From Pseudomonadota bacterium (GTDB lineage: Bacteria > Pseudomonadota > Alphaproteobacteria > UBA2136 > UBA6156), in NCBI GenBank assembly GCA_016125035.1, contig WGMN01000008.1, positions 1-64,000 on the forward strand: a stretch of DNA of 64,000 nt. Reading direction: 5' to 3'. Made by a program: the position numbers and the translations under genes. A model generated the notes under the pieces. That model was not told the DNA's origin. It ran no database searches and saw nothing but the letters and a program-made list of their open reading frames with translations. Position 1 is the first letter of the stretch, and each line of letters starts with the position of its first letter. Of this stretch, positions 1 through 8,288 are shown piece after piece.

Positions 1-12
1 CCCTCCCCCGCA

Positions 13-142
13 AGGATTCGCTGGGCCGAGCCTATTTTTGATTTTCTCCGACGACCCGAGCACCGCAAGTGTACAACTTACGTACATGCGGAGCGCAGGG
101 GCTAGGAAAAATCAAAAAGAGGCCGGATCCAGTAGAATCCTA
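13..142. repeat. Palindromic dispersed element, copy 1
   Basis: An imperfect palindrome whose core (about 48-100) recurs at 35000-35105 and 51139-51264. The inner arms pair (ATTTTTGATTTT with AAAATCAAAAA) and flank a conserved core containing GAGCACCGCAAGTGTAC and GTACATGCGGAGCGC, which are near-inverted copies. The outer ends AGGATTC and GAATCCT are also complementary. The right end contains the stop codon of the minus-strand gene that follows. It may act as a transcript-end structure or a non-autonomous mobile repeat; no coding function is apparent. Confidence 0.8.
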
Positions 143-397
143 GCGGATAACCAGCTCGCGGTTCCCGGCCTTCCACAGGCGGTCCGCTTCGTTTTCCAGA
201 TATCCCGCGTTCTCCCGCACAATGCGGCTCTGCTTCTGCGCCGAAAGCCGGGGCTCCGGCATCCCCATAAAATCCTCAAAAAAGCTGGTCTCAATCACCG
301 CATGCACCACGCCGCCGTCCGGCGCGGCCAAATCGCACACCACCTTGCCGCCATCGGCCAGGCGCACGCTGTCCATCAAAAGCTTGGTCATCGCCAT
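140..397 (-). CDS. Small DUF1488-like protein
   Basis: This 85-residue protein has no signal peptide or membrane segment. Its pattern (a KVVCDLAAPDGG strand, a VIETSFFEDFMGM segment, then a long charged helix ending in LWKAGNRELVIR) resembles the small DUF1488 proteins common in Proteobacteria, whose function is unknown; the match is by eye. I took the ATG at 397 because it gives the compact domain without an unrelated N-terminal extension. The stop codon lies in the end of palindromic element copy 1. It lies about 40 bp downstream of the zinc-ribbon gene on the same strand and is probably cotranscribed with it. Confidence 0.55.
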   Translation of the reverse strand: MAMTKLLMDSVRLADGGKVVCDLAAPDGGVVHAVIETSFFEDFMGMPEPRLSAQKQSRIVRENAGYLENEADRLWKAGNRELVIR

Positions 398-439
398 AAA
401 TACAATGCTACTCCAACTCGCCCCCCACCTCAAGCACTC

Positions 440-1204
440 CTAACGGGCCACCCACTCGGCGCGCCAACCTGCCATTTCCTCCACCGGCGGGTTGGTAAAG
501 GTCACCTTCCACGGCAATTCCTCACCCGGCGTCAACTCACCCTTAATCAACGTCACCGGCCACAGGTCACGCACCTTGCCGTCCTTGTCCAGCAGCTCCA
601 CCTGCAACCCTGGCAGGGTCACTGTCTGGCTGCCGCCGTTCTTCACTTTTCCCGCCACCTCAAAACTCAACCCGGCTTTCTCGTCCTGATTAAAACGCGC
701 CGCCACATCCAGCAACACCACCCCCTCCGGGGCCGGTACCGTTTTTATCCCTTCGGCGGCCGCGGGCGCGGCAAATTCACCTGCCGCCGCCGGGGCTTCA
801 CCACCGGCCGCAAAGTGCTGCCACATAACGTACCCTCCGCCGGCCACCCCCACCACACACAACACCAGCGCCAGCGTCAGCCACTTGCGCGGCCCGCCGG
901 TGGCGGCACGCAGGGGGCTGCCCACATGGGCCAGCTCATCCACACCGGGCGCCACCCCCTGGTCAACATCTGATGCCTCCGCCGGTTCCAGAGACGCCGA
1001 GGTGCCTTCCGGCACCGGCGCGGCAGCGTTCGGCAGCTTTTCGCCGCTTTTTGCCGCATCCTCGCCGCCAATTGCCGCTTGCGGGGCCTTGGCAACCCAT
1101 ATTTCGCCGCATTTTGCACACTTTAGCCGCCGCCCTTGGGGCCCAATCTTGGTTTCATCCACCTGGTAGGCGGCATCACATTTCGGGCAACGCACAGTCA
1201 ACAT
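440..1204 (-). CDS. MJ0042-type zinc-ribbon membrane protein with DUF3426-like C-terminus
   Basis: The 254-residue protein begins with a four-cysteine zinc ribbon (Cys6, Cys9, Cys29, Cys32), followed by an acidic, Ala/Pro-rich linker, one transmembrane helix at about 108-128 and a periplasmic beta-rich domain with the look of DUF3426. Such proteins sit next to ftsE in many alphaproteobacteria; their role is not settled. I chose the ATG that starts MLTVRCPKC; an in-frame ATG lies three codons upstream. Linker residues 43-62 are encoded by a GC-rich dispersed repeat module. It is divergent from ftsE, with about 48 bp between the starts. Confidence 0.8.
   Translation of the reverse strand: MLTVRCPKCDAAYQVDETKIGPQGRRLKCAKCGEIWVAKAPQAAIGGEDAAKSGEKLPNAAAPVPEGTSASLEPAEASDVDQGVAPGVDELAHVGSPLRAATGGPRKWLTLALVLCVVGVAGGGYVMWQHFAAGGEAPAAAGEFAAPAAAEGIKTVPAPEGVVLLDVAARFNQDEKAGLSFEVAGKVKNGGSQTVTLPGLQVELLDKDGKVRDLWPVTLIKGELTPGEELPWKVTFTNPPVEEMAGWRAEWVAR
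1018..1088. repeat. GC-rich dispersed module, copy A (inside the zinc-ribbon gene)
   Basis: Read on the minus strand, this stretch is a run of related units such as GCGGCAAAAAGCGGC and GCTGCCGAACGCTGC. Nearly the same 40-bp string occurs at 17555-17611, and related runs occur at 37003-37110 and 49660-49757. Here it is translated as part of the low-complexity linker of the zinc-ribbon protein. Confidence 0.7.
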
Positions 1205-1252
1205 ACGCCGCATCCTAGACGATTCGCCCGCCAAGGGCTATCCTCCCGCCCC

Positions 1253-1924
1253 ATGTTGCAGCTCACGTCCGTGTCGTACCAGTACCGCCCCAAACAGCCG
1301 TGGGCCATCAACGATATCTCGCTGGCCTTGCCACGCGGCAGTTTTCACCTGCTCAGCGGGCCTTCGGGGGCGGGCAAAACCACGCTGTTCAAGCTGCTTA
1401 CGCTCAGCCTTTTACCCACCAAGGGCAACCTTACCTTCGCCGGCAAAAACGTCTCCACCGCCTCGCGGACCGAGCTCGCCGCCCTGCGCCGCAAAATGGG
1501 CGTGGTGTTCCAGGATTTCCGCCTCCTCCCCCACCTCACAGTGCAAGAAAATGTCGAGCTCCCGCTCACCCTCCACGGTGCCCTCACCCCGCATAACAAA
1601 GAGGCGGTGAAGGAAATGCTGGAATGGGTGGGCCTCACCAAACTGGCGCGCAAACCGGCGGCCGAGCTCTCGGGCGGCGAGCAACAACGCACCGCCATCG
1701 CCCGCGCGGTGGTCCACCAGCCCGAGCTTCTGGTCGCCGACGAACCCACCGGCAACGTCGACGCCGCCATGGCACGTAAAATCCTGCATTTGTTCACCGA
1801 GCTGCACAAACACGGCACCACCATCGTGCTCGCCACACACGATACCGGGCTGCTCAAGTCGCAACACTTCCCGGTCATCCACCTTGAAAACGGCGCCATC
1901 ACCAACCCGGGGGAGAGCGCCTAA
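1253..1924 (+). CDS. ftsE: Cell division ATP-binding protein FtsE
   Basis: A 223-residue ABC ATPase that pairs with FtsX at the septum to couple ATP hydrolysis to activation of periplasmic murein hydrolases. Walker A is GPSGAGKTT (36-44), the Q-loop is VVFQDFRLLP (84-93), the signature is LSGGEQQR (139-146) and Walker B is LLVADEPT (159-166), all intact and in the usual spacing. Length is typical for FtsE. The start at 1253 gives the standard N-terminus just before the first beta strand. ftsX starts two bases after its stop, so the two are one operon. An EnvC-like partner is encoded at 6482-7405. Confidence 0.95.
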   Translation: MLQLTSVSYQYRPKQPWAINDISLALPRGSFHLLSGPSGAGKTTLFKLLTLSLLPTKGNLTFAGKNVSTASRTELAALRRKMGVVFQDFRLLPHLTVQENVELPLTLHGALTPHNKEAVKEMLEWVGLTKLARKPAAELSGGEQQRTAIARAVVHQPELLVADEPTGNVDAAMARKILHLFTELHKHGTTIVLATHDTGLLKSQHFPVIHLENGAITNPGESA

Positions 1925-1925
1925 C

Positions 1926-2759
1926 ATGCCTGCCGCCCGCGCCCTCAACCTCAAACACGCCCAGGTGTTCCAGCTGGTGGTCATCATCACCGCATTGCTC
2001 AGTTGGGTCATCGCGCTGGGCGCCGCCAGCACCAGCATTCTGCAAAACCTCTACGCCAACTGGCAGCTCGGCCGCAGCAACTCCATCACCCTCTACCTGC
2101 CGCCCGATGCCGACGCCGCCACAGTGCACCAGCTGCAGCAAAGCCTTCCCACTCTGGCGGGGGTCACCGGCGTGGCCCCGGTCAGCCCGCACCAACTGCA
2201 AGAATGGCTCACCGCGGTGGTCCCCAACCCGGAAACACTGCCCCTGCCCACGGTGCTGGAAGTTAACCTGGCCCCCACTGCCGCGCGCCCGCAAATTCTC
2301 GCCCACATCCAGCAAACCTTCCCCACGGCAGAAATTGACGACCACCAGCCCCTGCTTGCGCAGGTGCAGGGCGCGGTGCGCAGCCTGCAAAGCGGCGCGC
2401 TGCTGCTGGCGGGGGTCATGCTCACCCTCATGGTGCTGCTGGTGGCGCTCACGGTGCGTACCGGCCTGGCCGCGCAAAAGCCGGTGCTGCACCTGCTCAT
2501 CACCCTGGGGGCGGATGACGCGCTGCTCTCGCGCCTGGTCACCTCGCAGGTCAGCCGCCGCGTGCTCACCGGCACCGCCATCGGCACGGCGACGGCGGTG
2601 GCCGTCACTGGCGCGGTGGCCCTGCTCAACCCCACCTTGGCGTCTTGCCTGGGCGCCAACACCTGGTCCACGCTGGTGCTCACGCCGCTGCTGCTGCCCA
2701 TCGTCGCCGCCATCACCGCGCACCTCACCACCTCGCGGCTGCTGCGCCGTTTGGCTTAA
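1926..2759 (+). CDS. ftsX: Cell division membrane protein FtsX
   Basis: A 277-residue permease-like subunit of FtsEX. It has a cytoplasmic N-terminus, a first transmembrane helix at about 17-38, an extracellular loop of about 120 residues that in the family contacts the EnvC-type activator, and three helices in the last 120 residues. Sequence conservation in FtsX is low; the call rests on topology, size and immediate position after ftsE with one intervening base. The protein is rich in Leu, Ala, Thr and Pro, as are other plus-strand proteins here. Coregulation with ftsE is certain from spacing. Confidence 0.9.
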   Translation: MPAARALNLKHAQVFQLVVIITALLSWVIALGAASTSILQNLYANWQLGRSNSITLYLPPDADAATVHQLQQSLPTLAGVTGVAPVSPHQLQEWLTAVVPNPETLPLPTVLEVNLAPTAARPQILAHIQQTFPTAEIDDHQPLLAQVQGAVRSLQSGALLLAGVMLTLMVLLVALTVRTGLAAQKPVLHLLITLGADDALLSRLVTSQVSRRVLTGTAIGTATAVAVTGAVALLNPTLASCLGANTWSTLVLTPLLLPIVAAITAHLTTSRLLRRLA

Positions 2760-2786
2760 CCGGGCTGAAATGTTAAACTCCACCCC

Positions 2787-3377
2787 GTGAGGTCTTCACG
2801 CTCTCCCCTGCATTTCCCCAAACCGCCCAAACTTGGCTGGCTGGGCCGCATGGTGCTTACCTTCTCACTGCTGCTCAGCGCCTACCTCATCGGCTTTGCA
2901 CTCTACATTGTCTACCTGCCCAAACCGTTCACCACCATCGGCCCGCAGGTGCAGGGCCTGGCGGTGTTCACCGGCGGCTTTGGCCGGGTGGATGCCGCAC
3001 TGGAAGCCATCCACAAAGGCTTTCGCGGGCCCATCCTCATCAGTGGGCTGCACCCGCAAACCAAACTCGCCGATATCACCCGCATGGCCGGGCCCAACCT
3101 CAACCTCACCCAGGCCCAGCGCAACCAACTCACGCTGGATAACGCGCAAACCACCTACCAAAACACCCGCAGCCTGCAAACCTGGGCCAACCACCACCAC
3201 CTGCAACACATCGGCGTCATCACCAGCACCTACCACGCCGCGCGGGTGCGCGTGCTGGCTTACTGGCACGCCCCCAACCTCACGGTCACGCTGCTGCCGG
3301 TGCAACCCACCAACGCCGGCCTGCACCTGCTGTTCCAGGAGTATAACAAGCTCCTGGTCGCACTCTTCCTCTACTAA
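2787..3377 (+). CDS. DUF218/YdcF-like membrane-anchored protein
   Basis: A 196-residue protein that starts with GTG. One transmembrane helix at about 20-45 is followed by a DUF218 domain: the strand GLAVFTGGFGRVDAALE, the ISGLHP segment, and the conserved region with DNAQTTYQNTRSL and TSTYHAARVRVL. E. coli relatives include ElyC and SanA, which affect envelope integrity; no catalytic activity is assured. It follows ftsX by 27 bp and is likely the third gene of that operon, an arrangement seen in other alphaproteobacteria. Its last four bases overlap the 3' end of convergent rppH. Confidence 0.8.
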   Translation: MRSSRSPLHFPKPPKLGWLGRMVLTFSLLLSAYLIGFALYIVYLPKPFTTIGPQVQGLAVFTGGFGRVDAALEAIHKGFRGPILISGLHPQTKLADITRMAGPNLNLTQAQRNQLTLDNAQTTYQNTRSLQTWANHHHLQHIGVITSTYHAARVRVLAYWHAPNLTVTLLPVQPTNAGLHLLFQEYNKLLVALFLY

Positions 3378-3877
3378 AGATGCGCCTTGAACGCCGCAAA
3401 CACCTTGCGGTACACCGGCTTCCTAAAGGCAATCACATGCTCCACCAGCCACTCTGGCACCAGCCAGTCCAACGCCTCAAATTCCTTGTCGCTGGCCTTG
3501 GCCACGTCGGGCAACCCCTCCCCCACATAACTGAATAAGAACCACTTCTGCTTTTGCCCCACAAAGCGCCGCCCACGCGTCCATTCGCGCGGCAGGTAAT
3601 ACACAATCCAGTGCGGCAGTTGCTGCACCAGCACCACGTCGGCCTTGGTCAGCCCGGTCTCTTCGCCCAATTCCCGATAAGCCGCCTGCAACGGCTGTTC
3701 ACGGCCTTCAATACCGCCCTGCGGCAACTGCCAGGCCTTGTCGCCATTGGCGTGGGCGCGCAAACCCGCCAACACCTTGCCTTCACCATTCACCACCACC
3801 AACCCCACATTGCGTCGCAACCGCCCCCCACAGTTACGGTTATCGGGTGCCTTCGCCTGCTTGCGCGGTTCGTTCAT
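3374..3877 (-). CDS. rppH: RNA pyrophosphohydrolase RppH
   Basis: A 167-residue Nudix hydrolase that removes pyrophosphate from the 5' end of triphosphorylated RNA, which starts mRNA decay. The Nudix box GGIEGREQPLQAAYRELGEE (then TGL) is complete with the RELGEETG core, preceded by the RppH hallmark AWQLPQGG and followed by the KQKWFLF strand typical of the RppH/Ap4A subfamily. I chose the ATG at 3877, which gives a short N-terminal tail before the RRNVG strand. It is the last gene of a minus-strand series with the YibQ deacetylase and ctpA, the usual alphaproteobacterial order. Confidence 0.92.
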   Translation of the reverse strand: MNEPRKQAKAPDNRNCGGRLRRNVGLVVVNGEGKVLAGLRAHANGDKAWQLPQGGIEGREQPLQAAYRELGEETGLTKADVVLVQQLPHWIVYYLPREWTRGRRFVGQKQKWFLFSYVGEGLPDVAKASDKEFEALDWLVPEWLVEHVIAFRKPVYRKVFAAFKAHL

Positions 3878-3945
3878 GCCCCCATCATTGGCACAACTTA
3901 CCAACCCCCACAAGTTGGGGCCTCCACCAAATCAATCAGATAAGC

Positions 3946-4968
3946 TTAACGCCGCATGCCATAAGTCAACGGCACCAGCACCACACCAGAAGACACCACC
4001 TGTGGCACCACATCCGCCAGCACATCCAGCGTATTGGGCAACGGGTGGCCGATCGCCACCGCAAAGCCGCGCTTCTTGGCCAGCGCCAGCGCCTTGTCCC
4101 ACTCGGCGCGCACACTTTGCGGGTCTTCCTCGTCATCCAAAAACACATCACGATAAAGCACCGGCAGATCAAGCCCTTCTGCCGCCACTTTGGTGGCGGT
4201 GGGGGCACTGGTGCGGCTGTCCAAAAACAACAGGCCTTCACGCTGCAACACCGTCAACACCACACGCATGCCGCTCTCCCAGTTGGTAAAGCGGCTGCCC
4301 ATGTGGTTGTTCACGCCCACCACCAAATCTTCCAACCCTCTCAAATTGGTCATCAACTCCTTGTCAATCTGGTCTGCGGCCATGCCCACCTTCAACCCGT
4401 TGGGCCCCATGTCGGGCACCACCTGGCCATGCGGCAACGGCTCCATCGGCATGTGCAGCAGCAACTCATGGCCCTGCGCCCGCGCCTCGCGCGCCAACCG
4501 CGCAGAATCACGCCCATACGCCAAAAAGGAGAACGTCACCCCCGGCGGCAAAATCTGCAACGCGCGGGCCGAAAGCGGGCCATCCACCCCCATATCATCA
4601 ATCACCAGCGCCAGCATCGGCGCGCCGGCGGGCACATCCACCTGCGCCGCATTCTTCACCCACAGCGGCGCTTCGGGGGCAGGCTTGGCCGCCGGCACTT
4701 CCACGGTGGTGCTGGCATCCTGGCTGGTGCTCACTTCATAGGGCAACGGCACTTCGGTGGGGCCACTGATCACCGGCATCTCGGCTGGCGGCGGCACCTT
4801 CAAGGCGCGCGCACCGCTGCCGGGTTCATTGTCGTTTACATCTTTGGCCAACCACACTGCGGCGGCAAAACATCCCAGCACAGCCCCCAGCAGCGCGGCA
4901 AACACCCAACCTATCCACCGCCCGCCGGCCACAACCTGCGGTCCAACCGGCGGCGGGGTCTCACTCAT
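3946..4968 (-). CDS. Divergent polysaccharide deacetylase (YibQ/DUF610 family)
   Basis: A 340-residue protein anchored by one N-terminal helix (about 18-42), then a Pro/Glu-rich stretch and a NodB-fold domain from about 130. Visible family landmarks are ALVIDDMGVDG, VTFSFLAYG, the GHELLLHMPMEP block with two histidines, and VGVNNHMGS. These divergent deacetylases are periplasmic and adjoin ctpA and envC in many Proteobacteria; their substrate is not established. The start lies 10 bp downstream of the ctpA stop, so it is in the same operon. Confidence 0.88.
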   Translation of the reverse strand: MSETPPPVGPQVVAGGRWIGWVFAALLGAVLGCFAAAVWLAKDVNDNEPGSGARALKVPPPAEMPVISGPTEVPLPYEVSTSQDASTTVEVPAAKPAPEAPLWVKNAAQVDVPAGAPMLALVIDDMGVDGPLSARALQILPPGVTFSFLAYGRDSARLAREARAQGHELLLHMPMEPLPHGQVVPDMGPNGLKVGMAADQIDKELMTNLRGLEDLVVGVNNHMGSRFTNWESGMRVVLTVLQREGLLFLDSRTSAPTATKVAAEGLDLPVLYRDVFLDDEEDPQSVRAEWDKALALAKKRGFAVAIGHPLPNTLDVLADVVPQVVSSGVVLVPLTYGMRR

Positions 4969-4977
4969 CGCCGCACA

Positions 4978-6369
4978 CTAGCGGGCGTTGGCGGGCACGG
5001 CGGCGGTGGTGTTCAGCTTGGGCCACACCATCAGCGCCTTAATCACCCCCACCGCGCGGTCCAGCTGCGCATCGGGCTTGCCTTCCAGGTTCACCAGGGT
5101 GTCGCTGGGGCTCTTTTCCTTCACCGGAGCGTAAATGCTCGCGGGCAGGTCGGCGCGCTGCTCGGTGGCGCTCACTTCTGCGGCTTTTCCGGCGCTCAAG
5201 TGGCCGATCAGGCTGGCCTCACTCGGCCAATCGGCTTCGTCCAGCTCAAGCTTGGCCTGTTCCGGGGTTTTAATCGGCTTGGCCTCAATGTCGGGCGTAA
5301 TGCCGTGGGCCTGGATGCTCTTCCCGCTCGGCGTATAGTAAAGCGCGGTGGTCAGTCGCATACCGGTGCCTCCTGGCAGGTTGAAGATAGTCTGCACACT
5401 GCCCTTGCCAAAGCTCTTGGTGCCAATCAGCACGGCACGGCGGTTGTCCTGCAACGCGCCAGACACAATCTCCGCCGCACTGGCGCTGCCACCGTTGATC
5501 AGCACCACGATCGGCTTGCCATTCATCAGGTCGCCGCTGTGCGCGGTGTAGCGGGCATCCTGTCCGGCAATGCGGCCGCGGGTGCTCACGATCTCACCGT
5601 CATCAAGGAAGTCGTCGGAGATAGAGATCGCCTGGGTCAGCAAACCACCGGGGTTGTTGCGCAGGTCAATGATCAAACCTTGCAGCGGCCCCTTGTTTTC
5701 CTTCTCCATCGCGGCCAGATGGTCGCGCAGGCTGTTTTCGGCATAGTCGTTAAAGCTGGTAATGCGCAGGTAGCCCAGGTTGGGTTCCAGCAATTTGCTC
5801 TTCACCGGCTTCACTTTAATAATCGCGCGGGTAATGGTCACGGGGAAGGTGCGCTTCTCGCTCTCACGCAAAACCACCAGCTTGATCTTGGTGCCCGGCT
5901 TGCCGCGCATCTTGTCCACCGCGTCTTTCAGGCTCATGCCCTGCACGTCCTTGTCATCAATGCGGATAATCAAGTCGCCGCTGTCCAAACCTGCCTGCGC
6001 GGCGGGGGTGTCTTCAATCGGGCTCACCACCTTCACCAGGCCGTTGTCCATGGTCACTTCAATGCCCAGGCCGCCAAACTCGCCCTGGGTCTGTTGTTGC
6101 AGGTCTTTAAATTCGTCAGCCTTCAGGTAGCTTGAGTGCGGGTCCAGGCTGGTCAGCATGCCGTTAATGGCATTTTCAATCACATCTGTCTCGGTCACTT
6201 TTTCCACATAGCTGGTGCGGATCTTCTCCAGCACATGCGCAAACACATCCAGCTTTTCATACACACCCGGGTCAATGTTGCGGGCCTCGGCCTGCACGCC
6301 CCCCGCCACGCTGATGAAACCGAAAACCAACAACAGCGCAACGCGCAAGGCAGAAGTCATAAAACACAT
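4978..6369 (-). CDS. ctpA: C-terminal processing peptidase CtpA (S41 family)
   Basis: A 463-residue periplasmic serine protease of the S41A family, which trims lipoproteins and cell-wall enzymes. A signal peptide (about 1-27, ending near VQA) precedes an N-terminal helical part, a PDZ domain (about 97-180) and the catalytic core. The Ser-containing motif NGGSASAAE is at 292-300 and the Lys motif GTKSFGKG at 316-323, so the Ser-Lys dyad is present. An ATG three codons downstream (MTSALRV) could be the true start; the signal peptide works with either. It lies between envC and the YibQ gene on one strand. Confidence 0.93.
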   Translation of the reverse strand: MCFMTSALRVALLLVFGFISVAGGVQAEARNIDPGVYEKLDVFAHVLEKIRTSYVEKVTETDVIENAINGMLTSLDPHSSYLKADEFKDLQQQTQGEFGGLGIEVTMDNGLVKVVSPIEDTPAAQAGLDSGDLIIRIDDKDVQGMSLKDAVDKMRGKPGTKIKLVVLRESEKRTFPVTITRAIIKVKPVKSKLLEPNLGYLRITSFNDYAENSLRDHLAAMEKENKGPLQGLIIDLRNNPGGLLTQAISISDDFLDDGEIVSTRGRIAGQDARYTAHSGDLMNGKPIVVLINGGSASAAEIVSGALQDNRRAVLIGTKSFGKGSVQTIFNLPGGTGMRLTTALYYTPSGKSIQAHGITPDIEAKPIKTPEQAKLELDEADWPSEASLIGHLSAGKAAEVSATEQRADLPASIYAPVKEKSPSDTLVNLEGKPDAQLDRAVGVIKALMVWPKLNTTAAVPANAR

Positions 6370-6481
6370 ACTTTTATTGTTAACCCCAAAGTCCCCGCGA
6401 GAGTACCCGCCCCCAGCCCCTGCCACAAGCCCCGAGGCGCAAAAAAGCGCTTTTTAAGCCACCTGTAAGAATTACTAGCTT

Positions 6482-7405
6482 CTACCGCGCCGCCAACGGG
6501 TCCACCGTCCGTCCGCGCTTCCTCACCTCCCAATAAAGCTTGCCATCATCAGCCGCACTGCCCACCACATCCCCGGCCTTCACCTGCTGGCCGGTCTCCA
6601 CCGTCAACGTGCCCAACCCGCCGTAAACCATGTCTTCCCGCGTATCCGCACTCTTCACAATCACCACCCCGCCAAACTGGCGGAACGGCCCGCTGTACAA
6701 CACCTCACCATCCACCACGCTGCTCACCGGCGTACCGGCGGCGGCCTGCAGCACCACGCCTTCTGCGGTGGCCCCCTTGGCGCGGCGGAAGCCCTGCACC
6801 AGCTTGCCCGCCATCGGCAACCGCAAGATAGAGCCCTTGGCCTCCCGCGCCTGTTCATCGGCCAGCGGCGGCAGGGGCTCACTCTTGCCCACTTCCCCCA
6901 GGGCCTCCAGCTGGCTCGCCAGGCTGTCCGCGCGTAACGACGCCTCATCCAACGCCTGCCTCTGCGCCAGGGAAAGGCGCCCGCGCGCCGTGCCATAAGC
7001 ATCCTCCAGCGCATGCAATGCATCCAGCTGGCGGTTGGCATCTCCGTACACCTCGCGCAGGCCGCCCAACTTGCCATCCAGCAACGCCAATTCGGCGGCG
7101 TTCTGCCGCGCCGCCATGGCGGTCAGGCCGGCGGCGGCGGGCTGTCCGGCCACCAGGCTGCGCGCCAACCAAAAACCCTTGGGGTACTGCCGCAGACGCA
7201 GCAACGTCACCGTCGCCTGGCGCAGCTTTTCATCTTCACTCTTACGCGCGGCGGCCATCTTTTCCATGCGCGCACGCACTCCGGCCACGCGCTGCTCCAG
7301 CACATCCACCTTCTGCCCCAGCGCGCGCACACCGGGCGGCAAAACCTCCGCCGCCCCCACCGGGCAAACCCACACCACCATCAAAGCCACAAGCCACAAT
7401 CGCAT
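6482..7405 (-). CDS. envC: EnvC-like murein hydrolase activator with LytM domain
   Basis: A 307-residue periplasmic protein with a cleavable signal (about 1-19, ending VGA), a long coiled-coil region (about 28-175) and a C-terminal M23/LytM fold (about 195-305). The LytM domain keeps the fold (GKLVQGFRRA, FGGVVIVKSAD, YWEVRKRGRTVDP) but lacks the histidine and aspartate zinc ligands of active M23 enzymes, as expected for EnvC, which activates amidases instead of cutting murein itself. Its usual partner FtsEX is encoded at 1253-2759. Coiled coil plus degenerate LytM makes the call secure even at low identity. Confidence 0.88.
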   Translation of the reverse strand: MRLWLVALMVVWVCPVGAAEVLPPGVRALGQKVDVLEQRVAGVRARMEKMAAARKSEDEKLRQATVTLLRLRQYPKGFWLARSLVAGQPAAAGLTAMAARQNAAELALLDGKLGGLREVYGDANRQLDALHALEDAYGTARGRLSLAQRQALDEASLRADSLASQLEALGEVGKSEPLPPLADEQAREAKGSILRLPMAGKLVQGFRRAKGATAEGVVLQAAAGTPVSSVVDGEVLYSGPFRQFGGVVIVKSADTREDMVYGGLGTLTVETGQQVKAGDVVGSAADDGKLYWEVRKRGRTVDPLAAR

Positions 7406-7406
7406 G

Positions 7407-7446
7407 GCCTAAAACCTACCACCTACAACCTGCCACCTACAACCTA
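7407..7446. repeat. Heptad tandem array between envC and rlmH
   Basis: A tandem array of 7-bp units: CTACCAC, CTACAAC, CTGCCAC, CTACAAC and then CTA. It fills the whole gap between rlmH and envC, and the stop codon of rlmH lies at its right edge. It belongs to a class of 7-8 bp arrays seen at many sites in this window. Confidence 0.75.
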
Positions 7447-7899
7447 ATCCCGGTGGTAAGGGTGCCCGCTTAAAATCGTCTGCACCCGATAAAGCTGCTC
7501 GGCCAGCACCACACGCACCAGCTGGTGCGGCATGGTCAGGCGGCCCAGGCTCAACACCCAGTCCACTTCTTCCAGCAGCGGCGCGCTCACGCCGCTGGCG
7601 CCGCCAATCACCACCGCCACCGCCTTCACCCCCTGCCCGCGCCACTTCTCAAATTTCGCCGCCAACCCGCGGCTGTCCACCTGCTCACCTTTCTCATCCA
7701 GCAAAATCTTCACGTTGGGCAGCGGCAACTTGTCCAACGCCGCCTTCTGCCCGGCATGCTCGGCCACCGGGTCATCGTGCTCGGGCAACTCACGCACACT
7801 CACCTTCCAGCCGGCGGGCAGGCGCGCGTAATACTCTTCTTCCAGCGCCAGCATGGGCTTGTTCCGGCATTTGCCGGTGGCCAAAATCACCAACTGCAC
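7444..7899 (-). CDS. rlmH: 23S rRNA pseudouridine-1915 N3-methyltransferase RlmH
   Basis: A 151-residue SPOUT methyltransferase that methylates pseudouridine 1915 in helix 69 of 23S rRNA using SAM. The C-terminal knot region is intact: the strand AVVIGGASGVS (about 96-106), the catalytic-site stretch VLSLGRLTMPHQLVRVVLAEQ (split here as LSLGRLTMPHQ and LVRVVLAEQ), and the end QTILSGHPYHRD typical of the family. Length is standard. It stands between rsfS and envC as in many alphaproteobacteria, although the gpmI gene often found next to it is absent here. Confidence 0.95.
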   Translation of the reverse strand: MQLVILATGKCRNKPMLALEEEYYARLPAGWKVSVRELPEHDDPVAEHAGQKAALDKLPLPNVKILLDEKGEQVDSRGLAAKFEKWRGQGVKAVAVVIGGASGVSAPLLEEVDWVLSLGRLTMPHQLVRVVLAEQLYRVQTILSGHPYHRD

Positions 7900-7919
7900 A
7901 ACCGTCCCCCCGTTAAAGC

Positions 7920-8288
7920 TTAGTCTTCACTATGGAAGACATGGCTCCACAGCTTCTCAAGGTTATAAAGCGCGCGCTTGTCGGCGGTAAACACATGTGC
8001 CACCACATCGCCCAGGTCGGCGCACACCCAGCTGCCTTCCTGCAAGCCTTCAATTCCGCGCAAATCGCCTTTCAGCGTCTTTTCCAGCGCCTGACCCATG
8101 CTTGCCACATGGCGGCTCGAGGTCCCGGTGGCCACCACCATAAAATCGGCAATGCTGGTCTTGCCCGCCAGGGGTATCACCACCACATCCTGGGCTTTGT
8201 AATCCTCTAAAACCCCTACAACCCGTTTCAACCGCGCCTCCAGCTCCACTTGCGCTGGGGTTTCCACCACCTTTTGGGTGGTTTGCAT
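7920..8288 (-). CDS. rsfS: Ribosomal silencing factor RsfS
   Basis: A 122-residue protein of the Iojap/YbeB family, which binds ribosomal protein L14 and blocks subunit joining when nutrients are short. Landmarks are VVVIPLAGKTSIADFMVVATG (positions about 39-59, quoted in part as KTSIADFMVVATG), SSRHVASMGQAL, GSWVCADLGDVVAHVF and the tail YNLEKLWSH. I chose the ATG at 8288 because upstream in-frame sequence shows no conservation with the family. It precedes rlmH by 20 bp. nadD, normally upstream, is not in the window. Confidence 0.93.
   Translation of the reverse strand: MQTTQKVVETPAQVELEARLKRVVGVLEDYKAQDVVVIPLAGKTSIADFMVVATGTSSRHVASMGQALEKTLKGDLRGIEGLQEGSWVCADLGDVVAHVFTADKRALYNLEKLWSHVFHSED

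Noticed and set aside
3847..6135. A 762-codon plus-strand open frame opposite the YibQ and ctpA genes
   Set aside because: Its protein is low-complexity (His, Arg, Gln rich) with no motifs, and the opposite strand encodes clear families. High GC makes long antisense frames common here; the same applies to 16754-18331 and 32691-34322.
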